Source: Petrolisthes cinctipes (lineage: Eukaryota > Arthropoda > Malacostraca > Decapoda > Porcellanidae). Taken from it: DNA of 64,000 nucleotides. The position numbers were made by a program, and so were the translations under genes. Within the stretch, counting starts at the first letter, position 1, and each line of letters starts with the position of its first letter. The stretch is taken from the NCBI GenBank assembly GCA_033782935.1, contig JAWQEG010000166.1, forward strand, positions 1,206,001 through 1,270,000, written 5' to 3'. Below the pieces are notes generated by a model. The model saw nothing but the letters and a program-made list of their open reading frames with translations, ran no database searches and had not been told where the DNA came from. Below are positions 11,602 through 25,780 of the stretch, in pieces.

Positions 11602-14600
11602 AGCCTGAATTTGAGATATAAACGGGTACAGATGATGCATGCACATATCGAATTTGGACACTTAAAATATAGATTTTTAGCATGTTTTGAGCCTATATTT
11701 TGAAAATATTCTAGCACTGAGTAGGCATGTACAGATCGCTTCTGGGACCCCAAAATATCGATTTTTCGGGTGTTTTGAGGTTAAATTTGGGATGTAAACG
11801 GGTACAGATGATGCATGCACATATCGACTTTGGACACTTAAAATATCGATTTTTAGCATGTTTTGAGCCTATATTTTGAAAAAATTCTAGCACTGAGTAG
11901 GCATGTACAGATCGCTTCTGGGACCAAAAATATCGAATTTTCGGGTGTTTTGAGGTTAAATTTGGGATGTAAACGGGTACAGAAGATGCATTTACATATC
12001 GACATTTGGGCACCTAAAAGATCGATTTTCAGTATGTTTTGAGCCTGTATTTTGAAAATACTCTAAAACGGAGTAGGCATGTACAGTTCGCTTCTGGGAC
12101 CCCAAAATATCGAATTTTCGGGTGTTTTGGGCCTAAATTTGAGATATCGACTTTGTGGACCTGAAATATCGATTTTTAGCATGTTTTGGGCCTATATTTT
12201 GAAAATATTTTAGCACTAAGTAGGCATGTACAGATCACTTCTGGGACCCCAAAATATCGAATTTTCGGGTGTTTTGAGCCAAAATTTGAGATATAAACGG
12301 GTACAGATGATGCATGTACATATGGACTTTTGACACTTAAAATATCGATTTTTAGCATGTTTTGAGCTTATATTTTGAAAAAATTCTAGCACTGAGTAGG
12401 CATGTACAGATCGCTTCTGGGACCCAAAATTATCGAATTTTCGGGTGTTTTGAGGTTGAATTTGGGATATAAACGGGTGCAGAAGATGCATACACATGTT
12501 GACTTTGGTCACCTAAAATATCGATTTTTAGCTTGTTTTGGGCCTGTATTTTGAAAATACTCTAACACGGAGTAAGAAAGTACAGATCGCTTCTGGGACC
12601 CCAAAATATCGAGTTTTCGGGTGTTTTGAACCTGAATTTGAGATATAAACGGGTACAGAAGATGCATGCACATATCGACTTTTGGGCACCTAAAAGATCG
12701 AATTTCAGTATGTTTTTGGGCCTGTATTTTGAAAATACTCTAACACGGAATAGGCATGTACAGATCGCTTCTGGGACCCCAACATATCGAATTTTCGGGT
12801 GTTTTGGGCCTGAATTTGAGATATCGATTTTAAGGACCAAAAATATCGATTTTTAGCATGTTTTGGGCCTATATTTTGAAAATATTCAAGCACTAAGTAC
12901 AGATCACTTCTGGGACCCCAAAATATCGAATTTTCGGGTGTTTTGAGCCTGAATTTGAGATATAAACGGGTACAGAAGATGCATGCACATATCGACTTTT
13001 GTGCACCTAAAATATCGATTTTGAGCATGTTTTGGGTCTGTATCTTGAAAACATTCCAACTAGAAGTAGGGATGTACAGATCGTTTCTGGGACCCAAAAA
13101 TACCGAATTTTCGGGTGTTTTGAGTCTGAATTTGAGATATAAACGGGTACAGAAGATGCATGCACATATTGACTTTGGGCACCTAAAATATCGATTTTCA
13201 GCATGTTTTGGGCCTGTATTTTGAAAATACTCTAACTAGGACTAGGCATGTACAGATTGCTTCTGGGACCCAAAAATATCGAATTTTCGGGTGTTTTGAG
13301 CCTGAATTTGAGATATAAACGGGTACAGAAGATGCATGCACATATCGACTTTGGACACTTAAAATATCGATTTTTAGCATGTTTTGAGCCTGTATTTTGA
13401 AAACATTCTAGCACTGACTATACATGTAGAGATCGCTTCTGGGACCAAAAATTATCGAATTTTCGAGTGTTTTGAAGTTGAATTTGAGATATAAACGAGT
13501 GCAGAAGATGCATACACATGTTCAATTTGGGTACCTAAAATATCGATGTTTAGCATGTTTTGGGCCTGCATCTGAGTAGGCATGTACAGATCGCTTCTGG
13601 GACCCCAAAATATCGAATTTTCGGGTGTTTGGAGCCTGAATTTGAGATATAAACGGGTACAGAAGATGCATGCACATATCGACTTTTGGGCTCCTAAAAG
13701 ATTGATTTTCAGTATGTTTTGGGCCTGTATTTTGAAAATACTCTAACACGGAGTAGGCATGTACAGATCGCTTCTGGAACCCCAAAATATCGAATTTTAG
13801 GGTGTTTTGGGCCTAAATTTGAGATATCGACTTTGTGCACCTAAAATATCGATTTTTAGCATGTTTTGGGCCTATATTTTGAAAATATTCTAGCACTAAG
13901 TAGGCATGGACAGATCACTTCTGGGACCCCAAAATATCGAATTTTCAGGTGTTTTGAGCCTGAATTTGAGATATAAACGGGTACAGATGATGCATCCACA
14001 TATCGACTTTTGGGCACCTAAAAGATCGATTTTCAGTATGTTTTGGGCCTGTATATTAAAAATACTCTAACATGGAGTAGGCATGTACAGATTCGCTTCT
14101 GGGACCCCAAAATATCGAATTTTCGGGTGTTTTGAGCCTGAATTTGAGATATAAAAGGGTACAGAAGATGAATGCACATATCGACTTTTGGGCACCTAAA
14201 ATATCGATTTTTTGCATGTTTTGGGCATATATTTTGAAAATATTCTAGCACTGAGAAGGCATGTAAAGATCGCTTCTGGGACCCCAAAATATCGAATTTT
14301 CGGGTGTTTTGAGCCTGACTTTAAGATATAAACGGGTACAGATGATGCATGCAAATATCGACTTTGGACACTTAAAATATCGATTTTTAGCATGTTTTGA
14401 GCCTATATTTTGAAAAAATTCTAGCACTGAGTAGGCATGTACAGATCGCTTCTGGGACACAAAAATATCGAATTTTAGGGTGTTTTAAGGTTAAATTTGG
14501 GATATAAACGGGTACAGAAGATGCATTTACATATCGACTTTAAGGCACCTAAAAGATCGATTTTCAGTATGTTTTGAGCCTGTATTTTGAAAATACTCTA

Positions 14601-16545
14601 ACACGGAGTAGGCATGTACAGTTCGCTTCTGGGACCCCAAAATATCGAATTTTAGGGTGTTTTGGGCCTGAATTTGAAATATCGACTTTGGGCACCTAAA
14701 ATATCGATTTTTATCATGTTTTGGGCCATTATTTTGAAAATATTCTAGCACTAAGTAGGCATGGACAGATTACTTCTGGGACCCCAAAATATCGAATTTT
14801 CGGGTGTTTTGAGCCTGAATTTGAGATATAAACTGGTACAGATGATGCATGCACATATCGACTTTGGACACTTAAAATATAGATTTTTAGCATGTTTTGA
14901 GCCTATATTTTGAAAAAATTCTAGCACTGAGTAGGCACATACTGATCGCTTCTGGGACCCAAAAAGATCGAATTTTCGGGTGTTTTGAGCCTGGATTTGA
15001 GATATAAACGGGTACAGAAGATGCTAGCACATATCGACTTTGGACACTTAAAATATCGATTTTTAGCATGTTTTGAGCCTATATTTTGAAAACATTCTAG
15101 CACTGACTAGACATGTACCGATCGCTTCTGGGACCCAAAATTATTAAATTTTCGGGTGTTTTGAGGTTGAATTTGAGATATAAACGAGTGCAGAAGATGC
15201 ATACACATGTTGACTTTGGGCACCTAAAATATCGATTTTCAGCATGTTTTGGGCCTGCATCTGAGTACAGATCGTTTCTGGGACCCCAAAATACCGAATT
15301 TTTGGGTGTTTGGAGCCTGAATTTGATATATAAACGTGTACAGAAGATGCATGCACATATCGACTTTTGGGCACCTAAAAGATCAATTTTCAGTATGTTT
15401 TGGGCCTATACTTTGAAAATACTCTAACATGGAGTAGGCATGTACAGTTTGCTTCTGGGACCCCAAAATATCGAATTTTCGGTTGTTTTGGGCATGAATT
15501 TGAAATATCGTCTTTGGGCACCTAAAATATCGATTTTTAGCATGTTTTGGGCCTATATTTTGAAAATATTCTAGCACTGAGTAGGCATGTACAGATCGCT
15601 TCTGGGACCCCAAAATATCGAATTTTCGGGTGTTTTGAGCCTGAATTTGAGGTATAAACGAGTACAGATGATGCATGCACATATCGACTTTGGACACTTA
15701 AAATATCGATTTTTAGCATGTTTTGAGCCTATATATTGAAAAAATTCTAGCACTGAGTAGGCATGTACAGATCGCTTCTGGGACCCAAAAATATCGAATT
15801 TTCGGGTGTTTTAAGGTTAAATTTGGGATATAAACGGGTACAGAAGATGCATTTACATATCGACTTTTGGGCACCTAAAAGATCGATTTTCAGTATGTTT
15901 TGAGCCTGTATTTTGAAAATACTCTAACACGGAGTAGGCATGTACTGTTCGTTTCTGGGACCCCAAAATATCGAATTTTCAGGTGTTTTGGGCCTGAATT
16001 TGAGATATCGACTTTGGGGACCTAAAATATCGATTTTTAGCATGTTTTGGGCCTATATTTTGAAAATATTCTAGCACTAAGTAGGCATGTACAGATCACT
16101 TCTGGGACCCCAATATATCGAATTTTCGGGTGTTTTGAGCCTGAATTTGAGATATAAACGGGTACAGATGATGCATGCACATATCGACTTTGAACACTTA
16201 AAATATCGATTTACAGCATGTTTTGAGCCTATATTTTGAAAAAATTCTAGCACTGAGTAGGCATGTACAGATCGCTTCTGGGACCCAAAAATATCGAATT
16301 TTTGGGTGTTTTGAGGTTGAATTTGGGATATAACCGTGTGCAGAAGATGCATACACATGTTGACTTTTGTCACCTAAAATATCGATTTTTAGCTTGTTTT
16401 GGGCCTGTATTTTGAAAATACTCTAACACGGAGTAAGCAGGTACAGATCGCTTCTGGGACCCCAAAATATCGAATTTTCGGGTGTTTTGAGCCTGAATTT
16501 GAGATATAAACGGGTACAGAAGATGCATGCACATATCGACTTTGG
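11602..16545 (+). repeat. Superunit copy B (about 4.9 kb and beyond)
   Basis: This is the second copy of the block at 4553-11601, with internal losses. About 0.5 kb matching 5.53-6.04 kb and 676 bp matching about 8095-8770 are absent, while single extra monomers are present near 12.3 kb and 13.1 kb. It matches copy 0 from 15106 to about 16545. After 16545 the sequence continues like 10975 onward, which implies a further deletion of about 1 kb relative to copy A. The right end is not sharp. Confidence 0.7.
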
Positions 16546-19209
16546 ACACTTATAATATCGATTTTCTGCATGTTTTAGGCCTGTATTTTGAAAACATTCT
16601 AGCACTGAGTAGGCATGTACAGATCGCTTCTGGGACCCCAAAATATCGAGTTTTTGGGTGTTTTGGACCTGAATTTGAGATATCGACTTTGGGCACCTAA
16701 AATATCGATTTCTAGCATGTTTTGAGCCAATATTTTGAAAATATTCTAGCACTGAGTAGGCATGTACATATTGCTTCTGGGACCCCAAAATATCGAATTT
16801 TCGGGTGTTTTGAGCCTGAAATTTTATATATAAACGGGTACAGTAGATGCATGCACATGTCGACTTTTGGGCACCTAAAAGATCGATTTTCAGTATGTTT
16901 TGGGCCTGTATATTGAAAATACTCTAACACGGAGTAGGCATGTACAGATCGCTTCTGGGACCCAAAAATATCGAATTTTCGGGTGTTTTGAGCCTGAATT
17001 TGAGATATAAACGGGTACAGAAGATGCATGCACATATCGACTTTGGACCCTTAAAATATCGATTTTCAGCATGTTTTGGGCCTGCATCTGAGTAGGCATG
17101 TACAGATCGCTTCTGGGACCCCAAAATATCGAATTTTCGGGTGTTTGGAGCATGAATTTGAGATATAAACGGGTACAGAAGATGCATGCACATATCAACT
17201 TTTGGGCACCTAAATGATCGATTTTCAGTATGTTTTGGGCCTGTACTTTGAAAATACTCTAACATGGAGTAGGCTTGTACAGATCGTTTCTGGGACCCCA
17301 AAATATTGAATTTTAGGGTGTTTTGAGCCTGAATTTGAGATATAAACGGGTACAGATGATGCATGCACATATCGACTTTGGACACTTAAAATATCGATAT
17401 TTAGCATGTTTTGAGCCTATATATTGAAAAAATTCTAGCACTGAGTAGGCATGTACAGATCGCTTCTGGGACCCAAAAATATCGAATTTTCGGGTGTTTT
17501 GAGGTTAAATTTGGGATATAAACGGGTACAGAAGATGCATTTACATATCGACTTTTGGGCACCTAAATGATCGATTTTCAGTATGTTTTGAGCCTGTATT
17601 TTGAAAATACTCTAACACGGAGTAGGCATGTACTGTTCGCTTCTGGGACCCCAAAATATCGAATTTTCAGGTGTTTTGGGCCTGAATTTGAGATATCGAC
17701 TTTGGGGACCTAAAATATCGATTTTTAGCATGTTTTGGGCCTATATTTTGAAAATATTCTAGCACTAAGTAGGCATGTACAGATCACTTCTTGGACCCCA
17801 AAATATCGAATTTTCGGGTGTTTTCAGCCTGAATTTGAGATATAAACGGGTACAGATGATGCATGCACATATCGACTTTGGACACTTAAAATATCGATTT
17901 ATAGCATGTTTTGAGCCTATATTTTGAAAAAATTCTGGCACTGAGTAGGCATGTACAGATAGCTTCTGGGACCCAAAAATATCGAATTTTCGGGTTTTTT
18001 TAAGTTGAATTGGGGATATAAACGGGTGCAGAAGATGCATGCACATATCGACTTTGGTCACCTAAAATATCGATTTTCAGCTTGTTTTGGGCCTGTATTT
18101 TGAAAATACTCTAACATGGAGTAAGCAAGTACAGATCGCTTCTGGGACCCCAAAATATCGAATTTTCGGGTGTTTTGAGCCTGAATTTGAGATATAAACG
18201 GGTACAGAAGATGCATGCACATATCGACTTTTGGGCACCTAAAAGATCGATTTTCAGTATGTTTTGGGCCTGTATATTGAAAATACTCTAACACGGAGTA
18301 GGCATGTAAAGATCGCTTCTGGGACCCCAAAATATCGAATTTTCGGGTGTTTTTAGCCTGAATTTGAGATATCGACTTTGGGCACCTAAAATATCGATTT
18401 TTAGCATGTTTTGGGGTTATATTTTGAAAATATTCTAGGACTGAGTAGGTATGTACAGATCGCTTCTGGGACCCCAAAATATCGAGTTTTTGGGTGTTTT
18501 GGACCTAAAATTGAGATATCGACTTTCGGCACCTAAAATATCGATTTTTAGCATATTTTGGGCCTATATTTTGAAAATATTCTAGCACTGAGTAGGCATG
18601 TACAGATCGCTTCTGGGACCCCAAAACATCGAATTTTCGGGTGTTTTGAGCTTGAATTTGAGATATAAACGGGTACAAAAGATGCATGCACATATTGACT
18701 TTGGGCACCTAAAATATCGATTTTCAGCATGTTTTGGGCCTGTATTATTAAAATACTCTAACTAGGAGTAGGCATGTATAGATCGCTTCTGGGACCTAAA
18801 AATACAGAATTTTTGGGTGTTTTGAGCCTGAATTTGAGATATAAAGGGGTACAGAAGATGCATGCACATATCGACTTTGGACACTTAAAATATCGATTTT
18901 CAGCATGTTTTGGGCCTGTATTTTGAAAACATTCTAGCACTGAGTAGGCATGTACAGATCGCTTCTGGGACCCCAAAATATCGAGTTTTTGGGTGTTTTG
19001 GACCTGAATTTGAGATATCGACTTTGGGCACCTTAAATATCGATTTTTAGCATGTTTTGGGCCTATATTTTGAAAATATTCTAGCACTGAGTAGGCATGT
19101 ACAGATCGCATCTGGGACCCCAAAATATCGTATTTTCGGGTGTTTTGAGCTTGAATTTGAGATATAAACGGGTACAGAAGATGCATGCACATATCGACTT
19201 TGGACACTT
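16546..19209 (+). repeat. Domain 1 monomers, mixed types, no sharp block edges
   Basis: These are long, 148-bp and 158-bp monomers with no gene. Variants link parts of it to other regions: GATTTCTAGCATG with GAGCCAATATTTTG at 16720 and 19730, GAATTTTCAGGTGTTTTGGG at 17660 and 21345, and AAATACAGAATTTTTGGG at 18800, 23000 and 25228. The last three sit in a block of about 0.45 kb found at 18758-19207 and 22958-23407 (offset 4,200), with a shorter form at 25176-25505. Confidence 0.7.
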
Positions 19210-19895
19210 AAAATATCGATTTTCAGCATGATTTGGGCCTGTATTTAAAAAAAACATTCTAGCACTGAGTAGGCATGTACAGATCGCTTCTGTGACCCAA
19301 AAATATCGAATTTTCGGGTGTTTTGGGCTTGAATTTGAGATATAAACGGGTACAGAAGATTCAAGCACATATCGACTTTTGGGCACCTAAAATATCGATT
19401 TTGACCATGTTTTGGGTCTGTATCTTGAAAACATTCTAACTAGGAGTAGGGATGTACAGATCGCTTCTGGGACCCAAAAATACCGAATTTTCGGGTGTTT
19501 TGAGCCTGAATTTGAGATATAAACGGGTACAGAAGATGCATGCACATATCGACTTTGGACACTTATAATATCGATTTTCTGCATGTTTTAGGCCTGTATT
19601 TTGAAAACATTCTAGCACTGAGTAGGCATGTACAGATCGCTTCTGGGACCCCAAAATATCGAGTTTTTGGGTGTTTTGGACCTGAATTTGCGATATCGAC
19701 TTTGGGCACCTAAAATATCGATTTCTAGCATGTTTTGAGCCAATATTTTGAAAATATTCTAGCACTGAGTAGGCATGTACAGATTGCTTCTGGGACCCCA
19801 AAATATCGAATTTTCGGGTGTTTTGAGCCTGAATTTTTAGATATAAACGGGTACAGTAGATGCATGCACATATCGACTTTTGGGCACCTAAAATA
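19210..19895 (+). repeat. Duplicated block, partner at 24097-24782
   Basis: The block lies 4,887 bp from its partner. Shared private variants are an A-run after CCTGTATTT near 19242, GCTTCTGTGACCC at 19276, GATTTTGACCATG near 19397 and TTTTCTGCATGTTTTAGGCC near 19574. The copies differ by scattered single bases. After 19895 the two continue differently. Confidence 0.75.
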
Positions 19896-20825
19896 TCGAT
19901 TTTCAGCATGTTTTGGTCCTGTATTTTTAAAATACTCTAACTAGGAGTAGGCATGTACAGATCGCTTCTGGGACCCAAAAATACAGATGTTTTGGGTGTT
20001 TTGAGCCTGAATTTGAGATATAAACGGGTACAGAAGATGCATGCACATATCGACTTTGGACACTTAAAATATCGATTTTCAGCATGTTTTGGGCCTGTAT
20101 TTTGAAAACATTCTAGCACTGAGTAGGCATGTACAGATCACTTCTGGGACCCCAAAATATCGAGTTTTTGGGTGTTTTGGACCTGAATTTGAGATATCGA
20201 CTTTGGGCACCTAAAATATCGATTTTTAGCATGTTTTGGGCCTATATTTTGAAAATATTCTAGCACTGAGTAGGCATGTACAGATCGCATCTGGGACCCC
20301 AAAATATCGAATTTTCGGGTGTTTTGAGCATGAATTTGAGATATAAACGGGTACAGAAGATGCATGCACATATTGACTTTGGGCACCTAAATTATCGATT
20401 TTCAGCATGTGTTGGGCCTGTATTTTGAAAATACTCTAACTAGGAGTAGGCATGTACAGATCGCTTCTGGGACCAAAAAATATCAAATTTTCGGGTGTTT
20501 TGAGCTTGAATTTGAGATATAAACGGGTACAAAAGATGCATGCACAAATCGACTTTGGACTCTTAAAATATCGATTTTTAGCATGTTTTGAGCCTATATT
20601 TTGAAAACTTTCTAGCACTGACTAGACATGTACAGATCGCTTCTGGGACCCAAAATTATCATGTTTTCGGGTGTTTTGAGGTTGAATTTGAGATATAAAC
20701 GAGTGCAGAAGATGCATACACATGTTGACTTTGGGCACCTAAAATATCGATTTTCAGCATGTTTTGGGCCTGCATCTGAGTAGGCATGTACAGATCGCTT
20801 CTGGGACCCCAAAATATCGAATTTT
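19896..20825 (+). repeat. Duplicated block, partner at 25781-26710
   Basis: The copies are 5,885 bp apart over about 930 bp. Private variants shared by both are TTTTGGTCCTG with TTTTTAAAATAC at the left, ACAGATGTTTTGGGTG, GGGACCAAAAAATATCAAA, GCACAAATCGACTTTGGACT and TTATCATGTTTTCGG. I saw only a few substitutions, such as CATGTGTTGGG near 20408 in this copy only. Similarity ends where this copy reads TTTGGCGCC. Confidence 0.85.
20626..20783 (+). repeat. Representative 158-bp monomer (18-bp deletion)
   Basis: Near 20772 the usual GCCTGTATTTTGAAAATAC region is replaced by GCCTGCATCTGAGTAGG, which is 18 bp shorter and removes the dyad. The copy also carries GACTAGACATG and AAAATTATCA, and these variants usually travel together in domain 1 (for example 81-240, 2390-2550, 5705-5870, 8894-9050, 23640-23810, 33190-33350). 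The 158-bp form thus seems to be a distinct lineage rather than repeated independent loss. Confidence 0.85.
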
Positions 20826-23800
20826 CGTGTGTTTGGCGCCTGAATTTGAGATATAAACGGGCACAGAAGATGCATGCACATATCGACTTTTGGGCACCTA
20901 AAAGATCGATTTTCAGTATGTTTTGGGCCTGTACTTTGAAAATACTCTAACATGGAGTAGGCATGTACAGATCGCTTCTGGGACCCCAAAATATCGAATT
21001 TTCGGGTGTTTTGAGCCTGAATTTGAGATATAAACGGGTACAGATGATGCATGCACATATCGACATTGGACACTTAAAATATCGATTTTTAGCATGTTTT
21101 GAGCCTATATATTGAAAAAATTCTAGCACTGAGTAGGCATGTACAGATCGCTTCTGGGACCCAAAAATATCGAATTTTCGGGTGTTTTGAGGTTAAATTT
21201 GGGATATAAACGGGTACAGAAGATGCATTTACATATCGACTTTTGGGCACTTAAAAGATAGATTTTCAGTATGTTTTGAGCCTGTATTTTTAAAATACTC
21301 TAACACGGAGTAGGCATGTACTGTTCGCTTCTGGGACCCCAAAATATCGAATTTTCAGGTGTTTTGGGCCTGAATTTGAGATATCGACATTGGGGACCTA
21401 AAATATCGATTTTTAGCATGTTTTGGGCCTATATTTTGAAAATATTCTAGCACTGAGTAGGCATGTACAGATCGCATCTGGGACCCCAAAATATCGAATT
21501 TTCGGGTGTTTTGAGCATGAATTTCAGATATAAACGGGTACAGAAGATGCATACACATATTGACTTTGGGCACCTAAATTATCGATTTTCAGCATGTTTT
21601 GGGCCTGTATTTTGAAAATACTCTAACTAGGAGTAGACATGTACAGATCGCTTCTGGGACCCAAAAATATCAAATTTTCGGGTGTTTTGAGCTTGAATTT
21701 GAGATATAAACGGGTACAAAAGATGCATGCACAAATCGACTTTGGACACTTAAAATATCGATTTTTAGCATGTTTTGAGCCTATATTTTGAAAACATTCT
21801 AGCACTGACTATACATGTACAGATCGCTTCTGGGACCCAAAATTATCAAATTTTCGGGTGTTTTGAGGTAGAACTTGAGATATAAACGAGTGCAGAAGAT
21901 GCATACACATATTGACTTTGGGCACCTAAAATATCGATTTTCAGCATGTTTTGGGAATGCATCTGAGTAGGCATGTACAGAACGCTTCTCAGACCCCAAA
22001 ATATCGAATTTTCGGGTGTTTTGAGCCTGAAATTGAGATATAAACGGGTACAGAAGATGCAAGCACATATCGACTTTTGGGCACCTAAAATATCGATTTT
22101 GAGCATGTTTTGGGTCTGTATCTTGAAAACATTCTAACTAGGAGTAGGGATGTACAGATCGCTTCTGGGACCCAAAAATACCGAATTTTCGGGTGTTTTG
22201 AGCCTGAATTTGAGATATAAACGGGTACAGAAGATGCATGCACATATCGACTTTGGACACTTATAATATCGATTTTCTGCATGTTTTTGGCCTGTATATT
22301 GAAAACATTCTAGCACTGAGTAGGCATGTACAGATCGCTTCTGGGACCCCAAAATATCGAGTTTTTGGGTGTTTTGGACCTGAATTTGAGATATCGACTT
22401 TGGGCACCTAAAATATCGATTTCTAGCATGTTTTGAGCCTATATTTTGAAAATATTCTAGCACTGAGTAGGCATGTTCAGATTGCTTCTGGGACCCCAAA
22501 ATATCGAATTTTCGAGTGTTTTGAGCCTGAATTTTTAGATATAAACGGGTACAGAAGATGAATGCACATATCGACTTTTGGGCACCTAAACGATCGATTT
22601 TCAATATGTTTTGGGCCTGTATATTGAAAATACTCTAACACGGAGTAGGCATGTACAGATCGCTTCTGGGACCCCAAAATATCGAATTTTTGGGTGTTTT
22701 TGGCCCGAAATTGAGATATATACTTTGGGCACCTAAAATATCGATTTTTAGCATGTTTTGAGCCTATATTTTGAAAAAATTCTAGCACTGAGTAGGCATG
22801 TCCAGATCGCTTCTGGGACCCAAAAATATCGAATTTTCGGGTGTTTTGAGGTTGAATTTGGGATATAAACGGGTGCAGAAGATGCATACACATGTTTACT
22901 TTGGTCACCTAAAATATCGATTTTCAGCTTGTTTTTGGCCTGTATTTTGAAAATACTCTAACTAGGAGTAGGCATGTACAGATCGCTTCTGGGACCCAAA
23001 AATACAGAATTTTTGGGTGTTTTGAGCCTGAATTTGAGATATAAAGGGGTACAGAAGATGCATGCACATATCGACTTTGGACACTTAAAATATCGATTTT
23101 CAGCATGTTTTGGGCCTGTATTTTGAAAACATTCTAGCACTGAGTAGGCATGTACAGATCGCTTCTGGGACCCCAAAATATCGAGTTTTTGGGTGTTTTG
23201 GACCTGAATTTGAGATATCGACTTTGGGCACCTAAAATATCGATTTTTAGCATGTTTTGGGCCTATATTTTGAAAATATTCTAGCACTGAGTAGGCATGT
23301 ACAGATCGCATCTGGGACCCCAAAATATCGAATTTTCGGGTGTTTTGAGCATGAATTTGAGATATAAACGGGTACAGAAGATGCATGCACATATTGACTT
23401 TGGGCACCTAAATTATCGATTTTCAGCATGTTTTTGGCCTGTATTTTGAAAATACTCTAACTAGGAGTAGGCATGTACAGATCGCTTCTGGGACCCAAAA
23501 ATATCAAATTTTCGGGTGTTTTGAGCTTGAATTTGAGATATAAACGGGTACAAAAGATGCATGCACAAATCGACTTTGGACACTTAAAATATCGATTTTT
23601 AGCATGTTTTGAGCCTATATTTTGAAAACATTCTAGCATTGACTAGACATGTACAGATCGCTTCTGGGACCCAAAATTATCAAATTTTCGGGTGTTTTGA
23701 GGTTGAATTTGAGATATAAACGAGTGCAGAAGATGCATACACATATTGACTTTGGGCACCTAAAATATCGATTTTCAGCATGTTTTGGGCCTGCATCTGA

Positions 23801-24096
23801 GTAGGCATGTACAGAACGCTTCTGGGACCCCAAAATATCGAATTTTCGGGTGTTTTGAGCCTGAAATTGAGATATAAACGGGTACAGAAGATTCAAACAC
23901 ATATCGACTTTTGGGCACCTAAAATATCGATTTTGAGCATGTTTTGGGTCTGTATCTTGAAAACATTCTAACTAGGAGTAGGGATGTACAGATCGCTTCT
24001 GGGACCCAAAAATACCGAATTTTCGGGGGTTTTGAGCCTGAATTTGAGATATAAACGGTTACAGAAGATGCATGCACATATCGACTTTGGACACTT
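20826..24096 (+). repeat. Domain 1 monomers between duplicated blocks
   Basis: Long, short and 158-bp monomers without a gene. Combinations seen at 20.4-20.9 kb recur at 21.6-22.0 and 23.4-23.9 kb (AAATATCAAATTTTCGGG, then GCACAAATCG, then GACTA-ACATG with AAAATTATCAAA, then GCATCTGAGTAGG). This is a looser block repeat of about 1.2-1.8 kb spacing. Confidence 0.65.
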
Positions 24097-24782
24097 AAAA
24101 TATCGATTTTCAGCATGTTTTGGGCCTGTATTTTAAAAAAACAATCTAGCACTGAGTAGGCATGTACAGATCGCTTCTGTGACCCAAAAATATCGAATTT
24201 TCGGATGTTTTGAGCTTGAATTTGAGATATAAACGGGTACAGAAGATTCAAGCACATATCGACTTTTGGGCACCTAAAATATCGATTTTGACCATGTTTT
24301 GGGTCTGTATCTTGAAAACATTCTAACTAGGAGTAGGGATGTACAGATCGCTTCTGGGACCCAAAAATACCGAATTTTCGGGTGTTTTGAGCCTGAATTT
24401 GAGATATAAACGGGTACAGAAGATGCATGCACATATCGACTTTGGACACTTATAATATCGATTTTCTGCATGTTTTAGGCCTGTATTTTGAAAACATTCT
24501 AGCACTGAGTAGGCATGTACAGATCGCTTCTGGGACCCCAAAATATCGAATTTTTGGGTGTTTTGGACCTGAATTTGAGATATCGACTTTGGGCACCTAA
24601 AATATCGATTTCTAGCATGTTTTGAGCCTATATTTTGAAAATATTCTAGCACTGAGTAGGCATGTACAGATTGCTTCTGGGACCCCAAAATATCGAATTT
24701 TCGGGTGTTTTGAGCCTGAATTTTTAGATATAAACGGGTACATTAGATGCATGCACATATCGACTTTTGGGCACCTAAAAGA
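24097..24782 (+). repeat. Duplicated block, partner at 19210-19895
   Basis: This is the second copy of the 0.69-kb block. It carries the same A-run (near 24131), GCTTCTGTGACCC and GATTTTGACCATG. It differs, for example, in AACAATCTAG for AACATTCTAG, and continues into a different monomer type at its right end. Confidence 0.75.
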
Positions 24783-25780
24783 TCGATTTTCAGTATGTTT
24801 TGGGCCTGTATATTGAAAATACTCTAACACGGAGTAGGCATGTACAGATCGCTTCTGGGACCCAAAAATATCGAATTTTCGGGTGTTTTGAGCCTGAATT
24901 TGAGATATAAACGGGTACAGATGATGCATGCACATATCGACTTTGGACACTTAAAATATCGATTTATAGCATGTTTTGAGCCTATTCTTTGAAAAAATTC
25001 TAGCACTGAGTAGGCATGTACAGATTGCTTCTGGGACCCAAAAATATCGAATTTTCCGGTGTTTTGAGGTTGAATTTGGGATATAAACGGGTGCAGAAGA
25101 TGCATACACATGTTGACTTTGGTCACCTAAGATATCGATTTTCAGCTTGTTTTTGGCCTGTATTTTGAAAATACTCTAACTAGGAGTAGGCATGTACAGA
25201 TCGATTCTGGGACCCAAAAATACAGAATTTTTGGGTGTTTTGAGCCTGAATTTGAGATATAAAGGGGTACAGAAGATGCATGCACATATCGACTTTGGAC
25301 ACTTAAAATATCGATTTTCAGCATGTTTTGGGCCTGTATTTTGAAAACATTCTAGCACTGAGTAGGCATGTACAGATCGCTTCTGGGACCCCAGAATATC
25401 GAGTTTTTGGGTGTTTTGGACCTGAATTTGAGATATCGACTTTGGGCACCTAAAATATCGATTTTTAGCATGTTTTGGGCCTATATTTTGAAAATATTCT
25501 AGCACTGAGTAGGCATGTACAGATCGCTTCTGGGACCCCTAAATATCGAGTTTTTGGGTGTTTTTGACCTGAATTTGAGATATCGACTTTTGGCACCTAA
25601 AATATCGATTTTTAGCATGTTTTGGGCCTATATTTTAAAAATATTCTAGCACTGAGTAGGCATGTACAGATCGCATCTGGGACCCCAAAATATCGAATTT
25701 TCGGGTGTTTTGAGCTTGAATTTGAGATATAAACGGGTACAGAAGATACATGCACATATTGACTTTGGGCACCTAAAATA

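Noticed and set aside
16300..17000. Possible second inversion or insertion where superunit copy B loses its match
   Set aside because: Monomers on both sides are forward and in the family; a deletion of about 1 kb relative to copy A explains the change.
24120..24140. A-rich run (AAAAAAAC) as a poly(A) tail of a retroposed element
   Set aside because: It is a short expansion of the TTTTGAAAAC region within an ordinary monomer, shared with 19242; there is no inserted sequence or target-site duplication.
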